Translations under genes and position numbers: made by a program
Assembly: GCA_963809795.1 (NCBI GenBank)
Contig: CAWELN010000009.1
Location: 124,001 to 188,000 of the forward strand
Source of the DNA: DASUAS01 sp963809795
GTDB taxonomy: Bacteria; Actinomycetota; Acidimicrobiia; IMCC26256; DASPTH01
DNA: 64,000 bases
Direction of reading: 5' to 3'
The notes under the pieces: generated by a model
Told to the model about the DNA's origin: nothing
Database searches by the model: none
Seen by the model: the letters and a program-made list of their open reading frames with translations, nothing else
In this document: one piece after another, positions 47,650 through 56,993 of the stretch
How the letters are laid out: every line of letters begins with the position of its first letter
Position numbering within the stretch: position 1 is the first letter of the stretch

Positions 47650-48050
47650 CCTTCGTCCACCACGTCCGGCCCCGCTACGCCGAGGTCGACGCCCAGGGCG
47701 TGGTGTTCAACGCCCACTGGCTCACCTACTTCGACGAGGCCTCGACCCGGTTCTTCGAGTCACTCGGCTTCGAGCCCGCGACCGCGTTCTTCCGGGAGTT
47801 CGACGTGATGGTGGTGAAGGCGGTCGTCGAGTGGCAGGGCCCGGCCGGGTTCGACGACCACGTCGCGATCGCAGTGGCGCCGGGCCGGATCGGCACCAAG
47901 TCGTTCGACCTCGTCTACACGGCGACGGTGGCGGGCCGTCCGGCGTGCCTCGGCACCATCACCTACGTGTCGGTGACGCCCGGGACCCACGAATCGGCCG
48001 CCATCCCTTCCACGCTGCGGGCCGCGCTGCGCGGGGCGACGACCACCTGA
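47646..48050 (+). CDS. Acyl-CoA thioesterase, 4HBT/YbgC type
   Basis: A 134-aa hotdog-fold thioesterase. The family motif RYAEVDAQGVVFNAHWLTYF, with the catalytic Asp, is followed by DEASTRFFESLG and VVEWQGPAGFDDHVAIAV. GTG 47646 overlaps the pheT stop by 4 nt, so it is translationally coupled although functionally unrelated. The substrate is unknown. Confidence 0.88.
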   Translation: MTFVHHVRPRYAEVDAQGVVFNAHWLTYFDEASTRFFESLGFEPATAFFREFDVMVVKAVVEWQGPAGFDDHVAIAVAPGRIGTKSFDLVYTATVAGRPACLGTITYVSVTPGTHESAAIPSTLRAALRGATTT

Positions 48051-48075
48051 CCCACCCCGGGCATCGAGGCCGACG

Positions 48076-48948
48076 TCAGCCTCGGTTGCTGGACGACCGG
48101 CAGCACGCCGCCGACGTCGGGGCGGGGGCGCGCGGTGCTGCCGGACGGTACGTGGGCGGTGAGCCGATCGCCGATCCAGCAGTTCGTGGAGCCGGCGCAG
48201 GCGTTCCGTCGTTCCCCGATCCGAGGTCCTTGCGCTTCCGCCGTCGCTCGAAGAAGTGGTCGATGCCGAGCGCGGCGGCGAAGAGGAACGTCGCCACGAC
48301 CGCGTCGAGCCAGTAGTGGTTGGCAGTGAGGACGATGGCGGCGAGCGTGATCACCGGATGGGCCAGCACCGCGAACCGCCACTTGCTCGCCGTCGCGATC
48401 AACACCGCCCACGCGATCACGAGCGCCCACCCGAAGTGCAGCGACGGCATCGCCGCGAACTGGTTGGCGAAGCCCTTGTACGGGCTGCCCGCACCGTAGG
48501 ACGCGGGTCCGAACACCCGCGCGGTGTCGACGAAGCCGAGGTTCGGGAACATGCGGGGCGGCGCCAGCGGCAGCACGAGGTGCACGACCATGCCCGAGAG
48601 CGTGATCACGACCATCACGTTGCGGAAGCGACGGTAGGTCGGCGGGTGCCGCACGTAGAGCCAGAGGAACGCGGCGGCGGTCACCGCGACGTGCGCCACG
48701 AGGTAGTACACGTTGAGGAAGCGGATGAGCGTGGTGTCGCGCAGCACGAGGTCCTGCAGGCGCGCCTCGCTGAAGACCCCGAGCGAGCGCTCCAGGCTGA
48801 TCACGTCGCGCGCGTTGTGCAGCGCGGTCTCGACGTGGCCCTTGGTGAGGAACCGGCCGTACTTGTAGAGCAGCAGCAGGACGACGACCAGCACCAGCTC
48901 CCGGAGGAACGAACCCCCGTAGCGGGAGTGCCACCAGCGCGCCGCCAT
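48076..48948 (-). CDS. PAP2-superfamily membrane phosphatase / inositol phosphotransferase-like
   Basis: A 290-aa membrane protein with about six hydrophobic segments (ELVLVVVLLLLYKYGRFL, VYYLVAHVAVTAAAFLWLYV, NVMVVITLSGMVVHLVLPLA and others). PAP2 catalytic motifs are FAAMPSLHFGWALVIAW and LTANHYWLDAVVA, which supply the His pair. The layout resembles the actinobacterial PAP2_3 / inositol-phosphoceramide synthase-like group. The tail is Pro/Ala-rich and cytosolic. The reaction (lipid phosphatase or head-group transfer) is not resolved. Confidence 0.82.
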   Translation of the reverse strand: MAARWWHSRYGGSFLRELVLVVVLLLLYKYGRFLTKGHVETALHNARDVISLERSLGVFSEARLQDLVLRDTTLIRFLNVYYLVAHVAVTAAAFLWLYVRHPPTYRRFRNVMVVITLSGMVVHLVLPLAPPRMFPNLGFVDTARVFGPASYGAGSPYKGFANQFAAMPSLHFGWALVIAWAVLIATASKWRFAVLAHPVITLAAIVLTANHYWLDAVVATFLFAAALGIDHFFERRRKRKDLGSGNDGTPAPAPRTAGSAIGSPPTYRPAAPRAPAPTSAACCRSSSNRG

Positions 48949-48996
48949 GGCATGTTTCTACCCCGAGTGCGCCCCTTTGACCACGTCTTTTCGTCG

Positions 48997-49467
48997 CTAC
49001 CTACGGCGGACCTGCCGCGGCGCCTCCCCTGGGTGCCAGAGGTCGATGATCATCCAGTCGTCGGCGACCCGGGCCAGCGAGGCGTCGGTCAGGTCGGCGC
49101 GGAACAGCGCCATCCCGCTGTCGGGCAGGGACTGGTCCAGACCCTCCACGAACCGCTGCCACGTGGGCCCGTCGTGGACGGGGATCGCACGGCCTCCGAC
49201 CTTGGCGTCGCCGTCGACCATGGAGACGTCCGGGGCGCTGTGCAGGGAGAAGCGTGGGTCCCGGCGCAGGTCGTCGGCCTTGCGGGAGTCGGGCATCATC
49301 GCCAACCACAGCTCGCCGTCGCGGAAGTGCACTTCGAGCCCGGTGAGCCGCGGGGCACCGTCGCCTCGCAGCGTGCCGAGGATCGAGTGGAGGGTGCCGG
49401 TCAACCGGCGCTGGACCGCCGCCGCCAGGTCGGGAGCTTCCTGCTCGAACTGGGTCCACGACGCCAC
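48997..49467 (-). CDS. PPOX-class (pyridoxamine 5'-phosphate oxidase-like, possibly F420-dependent) protein
   Basis: A split-barrel flavin/F420-binding fold of about 156 aa. Motifs: LRGDGAPRLTGLEVHFRDGE, LWLAMMPDSRKADDLRRDPR, FSLHSAP and ARVADDWMIIDLWHPGE. GTG 49467 starts VASWTQFEQEAP, where homology begins; the frame extends 10 codons further upstream. It is divergent from the J-domain gene. Many actinobacterial PPOX proteins use F420, but the cofactor cannot be read here. Confidence 0.82.
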   Translation of the reverse strand: MASWTQFEQEAPDLAAAVQRRLTGTLHSILGTLRGDGAPRLTGLEVHFRDGELWLAMMPDSRKADDLRRDPRFSLHSAPDVSMVDGDAKVGGRAIPVHDGPTWQRFVEGLDQSLPDSGMALFRADLTDASLARVADDWMIIDLWHPGEAPRQVRRR

Positions 49468-49508
49468 GGCGAGCAGTTTCGCAGCTGGCGCGTGCACAAT
49501 GGGAGGCC

Positions 49509-50243
49509 GTGGCGATCCGACCTCCGCTGGGCGATCTCTACGAGGAGCTCGGGGTCGCCCGCGGCGCGACGCCGGACGAGATCTCCGCCGCCTACCGGAC
49601 CCGGGCCAAGGAGCTCCACCCCGACGCGCGCCCGGACGACGGCACCGCCGCCGAGCGCTTCACCCGCCTCGGCGCCGCCTACCGGGTGCTCTCGAACCCG
49701 GAGGAGCGGGCGCGCTACGACGCCGCGCTCGCCCGCCCGGTCGTCACCGTCCGTCGACCGCCCTCGCCGGCGCCGGCGCCGGCGCGGGCCGCGGCACCGG
49801 CGCCCACCGTCACCGCGCCGAAGCCGTTCCGCCTCAGCGTGCGCAACGCCCGGTGGGCCGCCTGGGGTGGCGCCGGCCTGGTCGTGCTCGGCCTCGTGGT
49901 CGGCGGCTTCGTGTTCTCGTTGCAGCAGCACGACGCCGATCTCGAGGCCAACGGGGTCGCGGCGACCGCCACCGTCGTCCAGGTCAATGGTGACCGTCGG
50001 CTCGAGTTCGAGACCGCCGGTGGGCGGGTGGTCCGCGCCACCGAGTCGGTGAAGACGGGGGAGGAGCAGCCGCCGCTCGGCAGCACGGTCAAGATCCACT
50101 ACGACCGCTCCGACCCGACGAGCATCGTGACCGACGACAGCCACACCGGGCGCAACATCACGCTCTGGATCGTGGCGATCAAGCTCGTCATCGGTGGTGC
50201 GGTCCTGTCCTGGTTCGGGGTCCGTCGCCTGCGGCGCGCCTGA
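49509..50243 (+). CDS. J-domain membrane protein
   Basis: A 244-aa protein with an N-terminal J domain (LYEELGVARGATPDEISAAY, the HPD motif in ELHPDARPDDG, FTRLGAAYRVLSNPEERARY), which stimulates DnaK-type Hsp70. A Pro/Ala linker, a membrane segment (WGGAGLVVLGLVVGGFVFSL), a small extracytoplasmic DUF3592-like beta domain (GVAATATVVQVNGDRRLEFE) and a second membrane segment (ITLWIVAIKLVIGGAVLSWF) follow. There is no zinc-finger region as in DnaJ. The function is unknown. Confidence 0.82.
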   Translation: MAIRPPLGDLYEELGVARGATPDEISAAYRTRAKELHPDARPDDGTAAERFTRLGAAYRVLSNPEERARYDAALARPVVTVRRPPSPAPAPARAAAPAPTVTAPKPFRLSVRNARWAAWGGAGLVVLGLVVGGFVFSLQQHDADLEANGVAATATVVQVNGDRRLEFETAGGRVVRATESVKTGEEQPPLGSTVKIHYDRSDPTSIVTDDSHTGRNITLWIVAIKLVIGGAVLSWFGVRRLRRA

Positions 50244-50263
50244 CCGGCCGCGCGCCCTCCGGT

Positions 50264-51398
50264 TCATGCGGCGTGCGGTCCGGCGCGGCGTGGTGGGAGG
50301 CCGATCTGTTGGCGTTGTTCGGGGGTGAGGTCGTCGAGGTGGATCGTTCGAGATCGTCGGGCAGGTTGGGGTTGCCGACCAGCGCCCACGGTCCGTGAGG
50401 GATGAGATCGGATGATGCACCGCTGCGCACCGCGGCCAGGTTCGAGAGGTCGTCGGTGCCACCCCAGGAGCGGGGGCGCAGGTGGTGGATCTGGAGGCTC
50501 CGTGGCGACGTCGCAGATGTCGCTACAGCGGCAATGCCGTCGCGGAGCAGCACCGCCCGAGCGATCTTCGGTGAGATGCCGGGGAAGCGTTTCCCGATCG
50601 AAGATCGGGGTGCCGTCGTCGTCGACCAGCACCGGTTCGATGGTGGCGTTGGCGCGCAGCTGCTCCAACAACGAGTCGGCGATCGGGTACCCCGGCGATC
50701 TCCGCCGGGCCGTGCACGGGCACGTGCACCTGCACCACCGGCCGGGGTGCCATGGTCGGGGTCTCGTCTCCCACCTCGGGTTGGTCGCACAGTTGCACGA
50801 GGGCGTCGGCGGCGCGGTGTTCGAAGCTGTCCCACGCCTGACCCTTGGCCGGCTTGCGCTGCTCGGTGAGCTTCTGGATCGTGGCTTCGAACGTGGCGCC
50901 CAGCACGTCGGGCAACTGGCCGTGCAGGTGCAGCATGCCTTTGTCGGGTGTCCACCACATCCGCAACGACCGCGCCTCGTACCGCTGACGCGAATCCTCC
51001 GTCGACGGCTTCGACACGTTGCGCGCCAGCCGTGCCAGCTCGACCGGCGCCACGTTCGGTGCCCGCCGCGCCCACTCCCCATCGGAGTCCTCGTCGGCCA
51101 GCTTGGTGACCGCGCTCAACTGCTCCGCACTCAACGCCCCCTCGTACGCGGCGGCCGCGATCTCGGGCAACGACTCCAACCGTCGCGCGGTCTCGACCGT
51201 GTCACGCGCCGTCCGCGCCGACTCACCATGATCACCCAGCGTCGGATCGATCCGCCCCCGCTCGTCGAGGATCCGCACGATCGCGAGCTCCTCGACCCGC
51301 GCCTGGCGTTGCACACCGATCAACTCGTCGCGCCGCGTCACCAACCGCTCCGTCGGCCAGCACCGCAGCTCGTCGAGGTGATCGGCGATCTCGAACAT
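50264..51398 (-). pseudogene. DUF222-HNH protein remnant with several frameshifts
   Basis: From ATG 51398 the frame reads a good DUF222 N-terminus (MFEIADHLDELRCWPTERLV, RRLESLPEIAAAAYEGALSA, LRMWWTPDKGMLHLHGQLPD). From about 50695 onward the homology hops between frames: IADSLLEQLRANATIEPVLV, then KRFPGISPKIARAVLLRDG, CRCSDICDVATE, then LQIHHLRPRSWGGTDDLSN (the HNH core), and LDDLTPEQRQQIGLPPRRAG to the stop at 50264. I count about five shifts, far more than in other genes here. It is therefore a decayed copy or a badly resolved repeat-family gene. It is a distant relative of the intact gene at 9.8 kb. Confidence 0.75.
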
Positions 51399-51504
51399 GC
51401 ACCGATCAAACCATCGGGGTACGACACTTTTCGGCCGTGTCGCGCCTCGATGTCCAGAATCAGTGGCTCGTGGTCGAGCCGGCCGCGACCGACAGGAATC
51501 CCGC

Positions 51505-51540
51505 TCGCATAGATATGCAGCTCTGTGTATACTGCGGCGA
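51505..51540 (+). promoter_or_regulatory. argC promoter with possible ARG box, leaderless start
   Basis: TATACT at 51528-51533 ends 6 nt before the argC ATG (51540), so transcription would start at or next to the A of ATG. The palindrome GCATAGATATGC (51507-51518) lies in the spacer/-35 zone and has the GCAT-N4-ATGC outline of an ArgR box. The -35 itself is poor. Confidence 0.5.
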
Positions 51541-52581
51541 TGGCGTATCGAGCGGCCGTCGTCGGGGGATCCGGGTACACGGGAGCCGAGCTCCTCCGTC
51601 TCCTCGCCGGCCATCCCGAGATCGAGGTCTCCCTGGTCACCGCCGACGCCAACGCGGGCGCCGCGGTCGGCGACCTCTACCCGTCGCTGGCCAGCGCCTA
51701 CGAGGGCGTGACCTACGAGGAGGTGGCCCCGACCGACCTCGCCGGCCTCGACCTGGTGTTCCTGTGCCTCCCGCACGGCCGGTCCCAGGCGCTCGCCGGT
51801 GACCTGGTCGACACCGTCGGCCACGTGGTCGACCTCGGCGCCGACTTCCGGCTCCCGATCGCCGAGTACGAGCAGTGGTACGGCGAACGGCACTCCGCCC
51901 CCGACCTGCTCGAGCGCTTCGCCTTCGGCATGCCCGAGCTCTACCGCGACGAGATCGTGCGGCGCGCGGCACGTCGCGTCCCCGGGCTGCTACCCGACGA
52001 CGGCGTCGTTGGCACTGGCGCCGGTGCTGGCCGCCGGCCTGGTGGAACCGGCCGGCATCGTGGTCGACGCGGTCTCGGGGGTGTCGGGCGCGGGTCGCGG
52101 CCTGAAGGCCACCAGTCTGTTCGCGGAGGTGAGCGACAACGTCAACGCCTACGGGTTGCTCACGCACCGTCACACCGCGGAGATGGAGCTGGCGCTCACC
52201 CACGTCGCCGGGGAGCCGGTGCAGGTGTTGTTCACGCCCCACCTGGTCCCCATGAGCCGCGGCATCCTCGCCACCTGTTACGCGCGACCGGTGCCGGGCG
52301 TGCGCCTCAACACCGACGGCCTGCTCGCGGGCTACCGCGACTTCTACGCCGCCGAACCCTTCGTCCACGTCACCGACGGGTCACCGGCGACCAAGGCCAC
52401 GCTCGGGTCGAACTCGGTGCACCTCACCGTCCGGTACGACGAGCGCACCGGTACCGTGCTCGCCATCGGCGCGCTCGACAACCTGGTCAAGGGCGCGTCG
52501 GGGCAGGCGCTGCAGAACGCCAACCTCGTGCTCGGCCTGCCCGAGACCACCGCGCTCCCCACGATCGGACTCATGCCATGA
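51540..52581 (+). CDS. argC: N-acetyl-gamma-glutamyl-phosphate reductase, frameshifted near 51960
   Basis: ArgC reduces N-acetylglutamyl phosphate to the semialdehyde. The N-terminal NADP domain has VVGGSGYTGAELLRLLAGHP, FLCLPHGRSQ and VVDLGADFRL. At about 51960 one extra base shifts the frame. Beyond it the active-site HVASPGCYPTTASLALAPVL (nucleophile Cys), SGVSGAGRGLKATSLFAEVS and GALDNLVKGASGQALQN follow to the stop at 52581. The corrected protein is about 347 aa. ATG 51540 heads the arginine operon. Confidence 0.92.
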
Positions 52582-52589
52582 GCAGCCCG

Positions 52590-52672
52590 GTGCACGTGAG
52601 CGATCGGCCGCAGCCCGGGTATCCCGGGCCGCAGAGAGCGAGCCATCGGGCAGGTATCGAGAGCGGGCAGAG
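52590..52672. repeat. argC-argJ spacer with REP-like palindrome, copy 4
   Basis: GCCCGGGTATCCCGGGC at 52613-52629, preceded by GTGAGCGATCGGCCGCA and followed by GCAGAGAGCGAGCC. It fills the 90-bp spacer between argC and argJ, a junction that lacks the usual 4-nt overlap. Confidence 0.7.
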
Positions 52673-53875
52673 ATGAGCGTCACCGCGGTCGACGGCTTCC
52701 GGGCGAGCGGGCTGGCGTCCGGCATCAAGGCGTCGGGCGCGCCCGACCTCGCCATCGTCGCGACCACCGACGGCGCCCCCGTCACCGCGGCCGGCGTGTT
52801 CACCGCCAACCTGGTGGCGGCGGCACCGGTCCAGATCAGCCGCCGGCACCTGGCCGACGGCCGCGCCGCGGCGGTGGTGCTCAGCTCCGGGAACGCGAAC
52901 GCGGCCACAGGGGAGCGGGGTCGGGCCGACGCGCACCGCATGTGCGAGCTGACCGCGCAGGCAGTGGGCTGTGCGACCACCGACGTGCTCGTGGGCCAGA
53001 CCGGCCTCATCGGCATCCCCATGCCCATGGACCCGGTCGAATCCGGCATCCCGAAGCTGGGGGCCGAGCTGACCACCGACGCCGCCGGCGGGCTCGCCGC
53101 CGCCGACGCGCTGCTCACCACCGATACCGTCCGCAAGCTCACCCACCAGCCCGTCGTGCTCCCGACGCCGGGGACCGCGACCATTGCCGGCATGGCCAAG
53201 GGTGCTGCGATGCTGGCGCCGTCGATGGCCACGATGCTCGCGGTGCTCACCACCGACGTCTCGATCACCGCCGGGCCGCTGCAGCGCGCGCTGCAGACCG
53301 CGGTCGATCACAGCTTCAACGCGCTGGTCGTCGACGCGTGCCAGAGCACCAACGACACCGTGCTCGTGCTCGCCAACGGCACGGCCGGCAACGAGCCGAT
53401 CACGACGACGTCGGGCTTCGCCTACGCCGGCTTCGTCGAGGCGCTGACCACCGCGTGCGCCGACCTCGCCCACCAGATGGCCACCGACGCCGAGGGCGCG
53501 ACCAAGTGCGTGACGCTCACGGTGCGCGGTGCCCGCAACGCGGCCGAGGCACGGCAGGCGGCGCGCACCGTCGCGAGCAGCCAGCTCGTGCAGTGCTCGC
53601 TCTACGGCAAGGACCCCTACTGGGGCCGGATCATCTCCGAGCTGGGCGTGAGTGGCGCGGTGTTCGATCCCGAGCGGGTCGAGATCGCCTACGACACGGT
53701 GACCGTGTGTCGCGACGGGATCGCCGCGCCGCACGACGCGGCCGCGGTGGCGGCGGCGATGGAGCAGCGCGACCTCACGATCACCTGCGACCTCGGGAAC
53801 GGCAACAGCGAGGCGACGATGCTGTTCACCGACCTCACGCACGCGTACGTCGACGAGAACATGGGCACGTCATGA
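52673..53875 (+). CDS. argJ: Glutamate N-acetyltransferase / amino-acid acetyltransferase ArgJ
   Basis: ArgJ recycles the acetyl group from N-acetylornithine to glutamate and self-cleaves into two chains. Cleavage is expected before the Thr of MAKGAAMLAPSMATMLAVLT (about residue 197). Other motifs: VFTANLVAAAPVQISRRHL, SGNANAATGERG, VGQTGLIGIPMPM, NDTVLVLANGTAGN, DAEGATKCVTLTV and LYGKDPYWGRI. Length is 400 aa. ATG 52673 follows a palindromic spacer. It overlaps argB by 4 nt. Confidence 0.95.
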   Translation: MSVTAVDGFRASGLASGIKASGAPDLAIVATTDGAPVTAAGVFTANLVAAAPVQISRRHLADGRAAAVVLSSGNANAATGERGRADAHRMCELTAQAVGCATTDVLVGQTGLIGIPMPMDPVESGIPKLGAELTTDAAGGLAAADALLTTDTVRKLTHQPVVLPTPGTATIAGMAKGAAMLAPSMATMLAVLTTDVSITAGPLQRALQTAVDHSFNALVVDACQSTNDTVLVLANGTAGNEPITTTSGFAYAGFVEALTTACADLAHQMATDAEGATKCVTLTVRGARNAAEARQAARTVASSQLVQCSLYGKDPYWGRIISELGVSGAVFDPERVEIAYDTVTVCRDGIAAPHDAAAVAAAMEQRDLTITCDLGNGNSEATMLFTDLTHAYVDENMGTS

Positions 53876-54792
53876 CGAATGCGGAGCAAGCGTCCGCGGC
53901 CGCGGTATCCCCGGCGGCAGCGATCGACGCCGACGTGCTGCGGAAAGCGGAGATCCTCTCGGAGGCGCTGCCGTACATCCGCGAGTTCACCGGTCGCACC
54001 GTCGTGATCAAGTACGGCGGCCACGCGATGGAAGACCCTGCGCTCGCCGATCTGTTCGCCCAGGACGTCGTGCTCATGCGGTTGGTCGGCATGAACCCGG
54101 TCGTCGTGCACGGCGGTGGCCCCCAGATCTCCGACCTCATGCGCCGGCTCGGCAAGGAGCCCGTGTTCGTCGACGGGCTGCGCGTCACCGACGCCGAGAG
54201 CGTCGAGATCGTGCGCATGGCGCTGGTGGGCAAGGTCAACCGCGAGATCGTCGCCGCGTTCAACCAGCACGGTTCGTACGCGGTCGGGCTGTCGGGCGAG
54301 GACGCCGGGCTCATCACGGTCGAGATGCGCGACGAGCGGCTCGGGTTCGTCGGCGACGTCGCCAGCATCAACCCGGCGATCGTGCACAAGCTGCTCAACG
54401 AGGAGCTCATCCCGGTCATCGCCACGGTCGGGGTCGACGAGCTCGGCCAGGCCTACAACATCAACGCCGACGCGGTGGCAGCTGCGATCGCGCTGGCGGT
54501 CGGCGCCGAACGGCTGGTGTACCTCACCGACGTCGCCGGCCTCTACGCCGACTACCCCGACGAGTCGAGCCTCATCTCCGAGACCGACACCGCCGGGGTC
54601 GAGGCGTTGCTCGCCAACGGCAAGGCCGACGGCGGCATGATCCCGAAGCTGCGCTCGTGCGTCGACGCGTTGCACGGGGGAGTACGACGCGCGCACGTCC
54701 TCGACGGTCGCATCCCGCACGTGCTGCTGCTGGAGTTCTTCACCCGTGAGGGCATCGGCACGATGATCGACGCCAAGGTGGGCGAGTCATGA
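53872..54792 (+). CDS. argB: Acetylglutamate kinase
   Basis: ArgB phosphorylates N-acetylglutamate and is the usual arginine feedback point in the cyclic pathway. Motifs: VVIKYGGHAMEDP, VVVHGGGPQISDLMRRLG, GLSGEDAGLITVE, YNINADAVAAAIALAVGAER, and the C-terminal GGMIPKLRSCVDAL. The N-terminal extension of about 20 residues may form the helix linked to arginine sensing. It overlaps argJ and argD by 4 nt each. Confidence 0.96.
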   Translation: MTNAEQASAAAVSPAAAIDADVLRKAEILSEALPYIREFTGRTVVIKYGGHAMEDPALADLFAQDVVLMRLVGMNPVVVHGGGPQISDLMRRLGKEPVFVDGLRVTDAESVEIVRMALVGKVNREIVAAFNQHGSYAVGLSGEDAGLITVEMRDERLGFVGDVASINPAIVHKLLNEELIPVIATVGVDELGQAYNINADAVAAAIALAVGAERLVYLTDVAGLYADYPDESSLISETDTAGVEALLANGKADGGMIPKLRSCVDALHGGVRRAHVLDGRIPHVLLLEFFTREGIGTMIDAKVGES

Positions 54793-56009
54793 CGCACCTC
54801 GAACCCAGCTCGTTCGACCGCATCCAGGCGCTCGACGCCGAGCACGGCATGCAGACCTACGGCCGGCTCCCGGTCGCGTTCGTGCGCGGCGAGGGCGTGC
54901 ACCTGTGGGACAGCGAGGGCAAGGAGTACCTCGACTTCCTCGGTGGCCTGGCGGTGACGTCGCTCGGCCACTCGCACCCGGCCGTCGCCGATGCGCTCGC
55001 CGACCAGGCCCGCACGTTGCTGCACGTGTCGAACCTGTACTTCAACGAGTGGCAGCCGCAGGTCGCCGCGCGCCTGGACGCGCTGCACGGCGGGGGCGGC
55101 AAGGTGTTCTTCTCCAACTCCGGCGCCGAGGCCAACGAGTGCGCGATCAAGCTCGCCCGCCGGTACGGCCAGGCCAACGGCGGCCCCAATCGGTTCCACG
55201 TGCTCTCGGCGTGGGGGTCGTTCCACGGCCGCACCCTCACCACGCTCGCCGCCACCGGGCAACCGCAGAAGCAGGAGACGTTCCAGCCCCTGCCGGTCGG
55301 GTTCCGCCAGGTGGTGTTCGCCGACCTCGACGCGATGGCGGCGGCGATGGACGAGCGGGTGTGCGCGGTCATGCTCGAACCGGTGCAGGGCGAGGGTGGC
55401 GTGCAGCCGTCGCCGCCGGGCTACCTCGAAGGCGTGCGCGCGCTGTGCGACGAGCGTGAGGCGCTGCTGATCGTCGACGAGGTGCAGACCGGGCTCGGCC
55501 GCACCGGCCGCTGGTTCGGGTACCAGCACGCCGACGACGTGCGGCCCGACATCGTCACCATGGCCAAGGCGCTCGGCAACGGCGTGCCGATCGGCGCCTG
55601 CTGGGCACGGACCGAGGTGGCCGAGGCGTTCCGGCCCGGCGACCACGCCACCACCTTCGGCGGACAGCCCCTCCAGGCCCGGGCCGCGCTCACCGTGCTC
55701 GACGTGATGCAGGAGGTCGACGCACCCGGGCGCGCCGCCCGCGCCGGTGAGATCCTCACCAAGGCGCTGCTCGACGTCGCGGGCGTCGCCGACGTGCGCG
55801 GTGTCGGCCTGCTCATCGCCGCCGAGCTCGACGAGGGCATCGAGGCGGCCCCGGTCGCGAACGCGTGCCTCGACGCCGGGTTGGTCGTGAACGCGGTCAC
55901 GCCGACCGCGCTGCGGTTCGCGCCGTCGCTGCTCGTGACCGACGACGAGATCGCCGCCGCGGTGGCCATCGTCACGCAGGTGCTCGGTGCAACGGGCGGT
56001 TCCGCATGA
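54789..56009 (+). CDS. argD: Acetylornithine aminotransferase
   Basis: A PLP class III aminotransferase converting acetylglutamate semialdehyde to acetylornithine. Motifs: EYLDFLGGLAVTSLGHSHPA, FFSNSGAEANECAIKLAR, SFHGRTLTTLAATGQ, LLIVDEVQTGLGRTGRWFGY and the Schiff-base Lys in DIVTMAKALGNGVPIGA. Length is 406 aa. It overlaps argB and argF by 4 nt. Confidence 0.95.
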   Translation: MTHLEPSSFDRIQALDAEHGMQTYGRLPVAFVRGEGVHLWDSEGKEYLDFLGGLAVTSLGHSHPAVADALADQARTLLHVSNLYFNEWQPQVAARLDALHGGGGKVFFSNSGAEANECAIKLARRYGQANGGPNRFHVLSAWGSFHGRTLTTLAATGQPQKQETFQPLPVGFRQVVFADLDAMAAAMDERVCAVMLEPVQGEGGVQPSPPGYLEGVRALCDEREALLIVDEVQTGLGRTGRWFGYQHADDVRPDIVTMAKALGNGVPIGACWARTEVAEAFRPGDHATTFGGQPLQARAALTVLDVMQEVDAPGRAARAGEILTKALLDVAGVADVRGVGLLIAAELDEGIEAAPVANACLDAGLVVNAVTPTALRFAPSLLVTDDEIAAAVAIVTQVLGATGGSA

Positions 56010-56932
56010 GCGCGCCCCGCTTCCTCGAGGTCGACGACCTGACCCCGGCCGGGTTCGCCGCCGTCCTCGACACCGCCGCCAAGGGCAAGGCGGACCCGTC
56101 GGGCATCCCGCAGGTGCTCGCGGGCCAGGGCGTGGTGCTGCTGTTCGAGAAGCCGTCGGCCCGCACCCGGACGGCGACGGAGATGGCGGTGGTCGGGCTG
56201 GGCGGTCACCCGATCTACGTGCGGCCCGAGGAGGTCGGCCTGGGGGTGCGGGAGTCGGTCGCCGACGTGGCCCGCACCTTCGCCGGCTTCTGCTCGGTGA
56301 TCACGGCGCGCGTGTTCGACCACGCCACCCTGGAGGAGATGGCGGCGGTCGTCGACGTCCCGGTCGTCAACCTGCTGTCCGACCGCGCCCATCCCACGCA
56401 GGCGGTGGCCGACTTCCTCACCTTGCAGGAGCTGTTCGGTGCCCTCGACGGTCGCCGGCTGGTGTACGTCGGCGACGGCAACAACGTGACCGCGTCGTTG
56501 GCGTACGGCGCCGCGCTGAGCGGCGTCGAGCTCATCGTCGCCTCGCCCCCCGGGTACGAGCTCGACGAGCTCACGGTCGAGCGGGCCCGCAACCTCGGCG
56601 CCACCATCGAGCTCGTGGGCGACCCCCACGAGGCGGTCGCGGGCGCCGACGCCGTCTACACCGACGTGTGGACCTCGATGGGGCAGGAGGCGGAGCAGGC
56701 GGCCCGCCGCGCCGCCTTCGCCGGGTACACCGTCGACGACACGCTGATGGAGGCGGCGGGGGAGCAGGCGTGGTTCCTCCACTGCCTCCCCGCGCACCGG
56801 GGCGAAGAGGTCGCGGCGTCGGTCATCGACGGGCCCCGGAGCGTGGTCTGGCAGCAGGCCGCCAACCGCATGCACGCCGCTCGGGCCGTGCTCACCCATC
56901 TGGTCGCGCCGCAACGGAATCGACCTGCTTGA
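56006..56932 (+). CDS. argF: Ornithine carbamoyltransferase, 3' end formed by repeat sequence
   Basis: OTCase makes citrulline from ornithine and carbamoyl phosphate (supplied by CarAB). Motifs: carbamoyl-phosphate site KPSARTRTATEMAV, SDRAHPTQAVADFLTLQEL, DVWTSMGQEAE and ornithine site FLHCLPAHRGEEV. Length is 308 aa. The last residues (APQRNRPA) and the TGA at 56930-56932 lie in a partial copy of the 62-bp repeat, which seems to have supplied the stop codon. Confidence 0.95.
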   Translation: MSAPRFLEVDDLTPAGFAAVLDTAAKGKADPSGIPQVLAGQGVVLLFEKPSARTRTATEMAVVGLGGHPIYVRPEEVGLGVRESVADVARTFAGFCSVITARVFDHATLEEMAAVVDVPVVNLLSDRAHPTQAVADFLTLQELFGALDGRRLVYVGDGNNVTASLAYGAALSGVELIVASPPGYELDELTVERARNLGATIELVGDPHEAVAGADAVYTDVWTSMGQEAEQAARRAAFAGYTVDDTLMEAAGEQAWFLHCLPAHRGEEVAASVIDGPRSVVWQQAANRMHAARAVLTHLVAPQRNRPA

Positions 56933-56992
56933 TGGAGATGCAGTGGAGGCGTGGCCGGATGGCCGGGACGCCGCAACGGAATCGACCTACTT
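56908..56992. repeat. 62-bp dispersed repeat between argF and argR (one full, one partial copy)
   Basis: The full copy spans 56931-56992 (GATGGAGATGCAGTGGAGGC and onward). A partial copy, GCCGCAACGGAATCGACCTG, lies at 56910-56929 in the end of argF. The next GATGG at 56993 contains the argR ATG. It differs from the 9.0-kb copies by a few substitutions (GAGATG for GAGACG, CGGATGG for CGGACGG, GGAATCG for GGAGTCG). Confidence 0.9.
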
Positions 56993-56993
56993 G

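Noticed and set aside
56943..56993. Longer ArgR starting at GTG 56943
   Set aside because: The extra residues are translation of the 62-bp repeat; homology and a suitable ATG begin at 56994.
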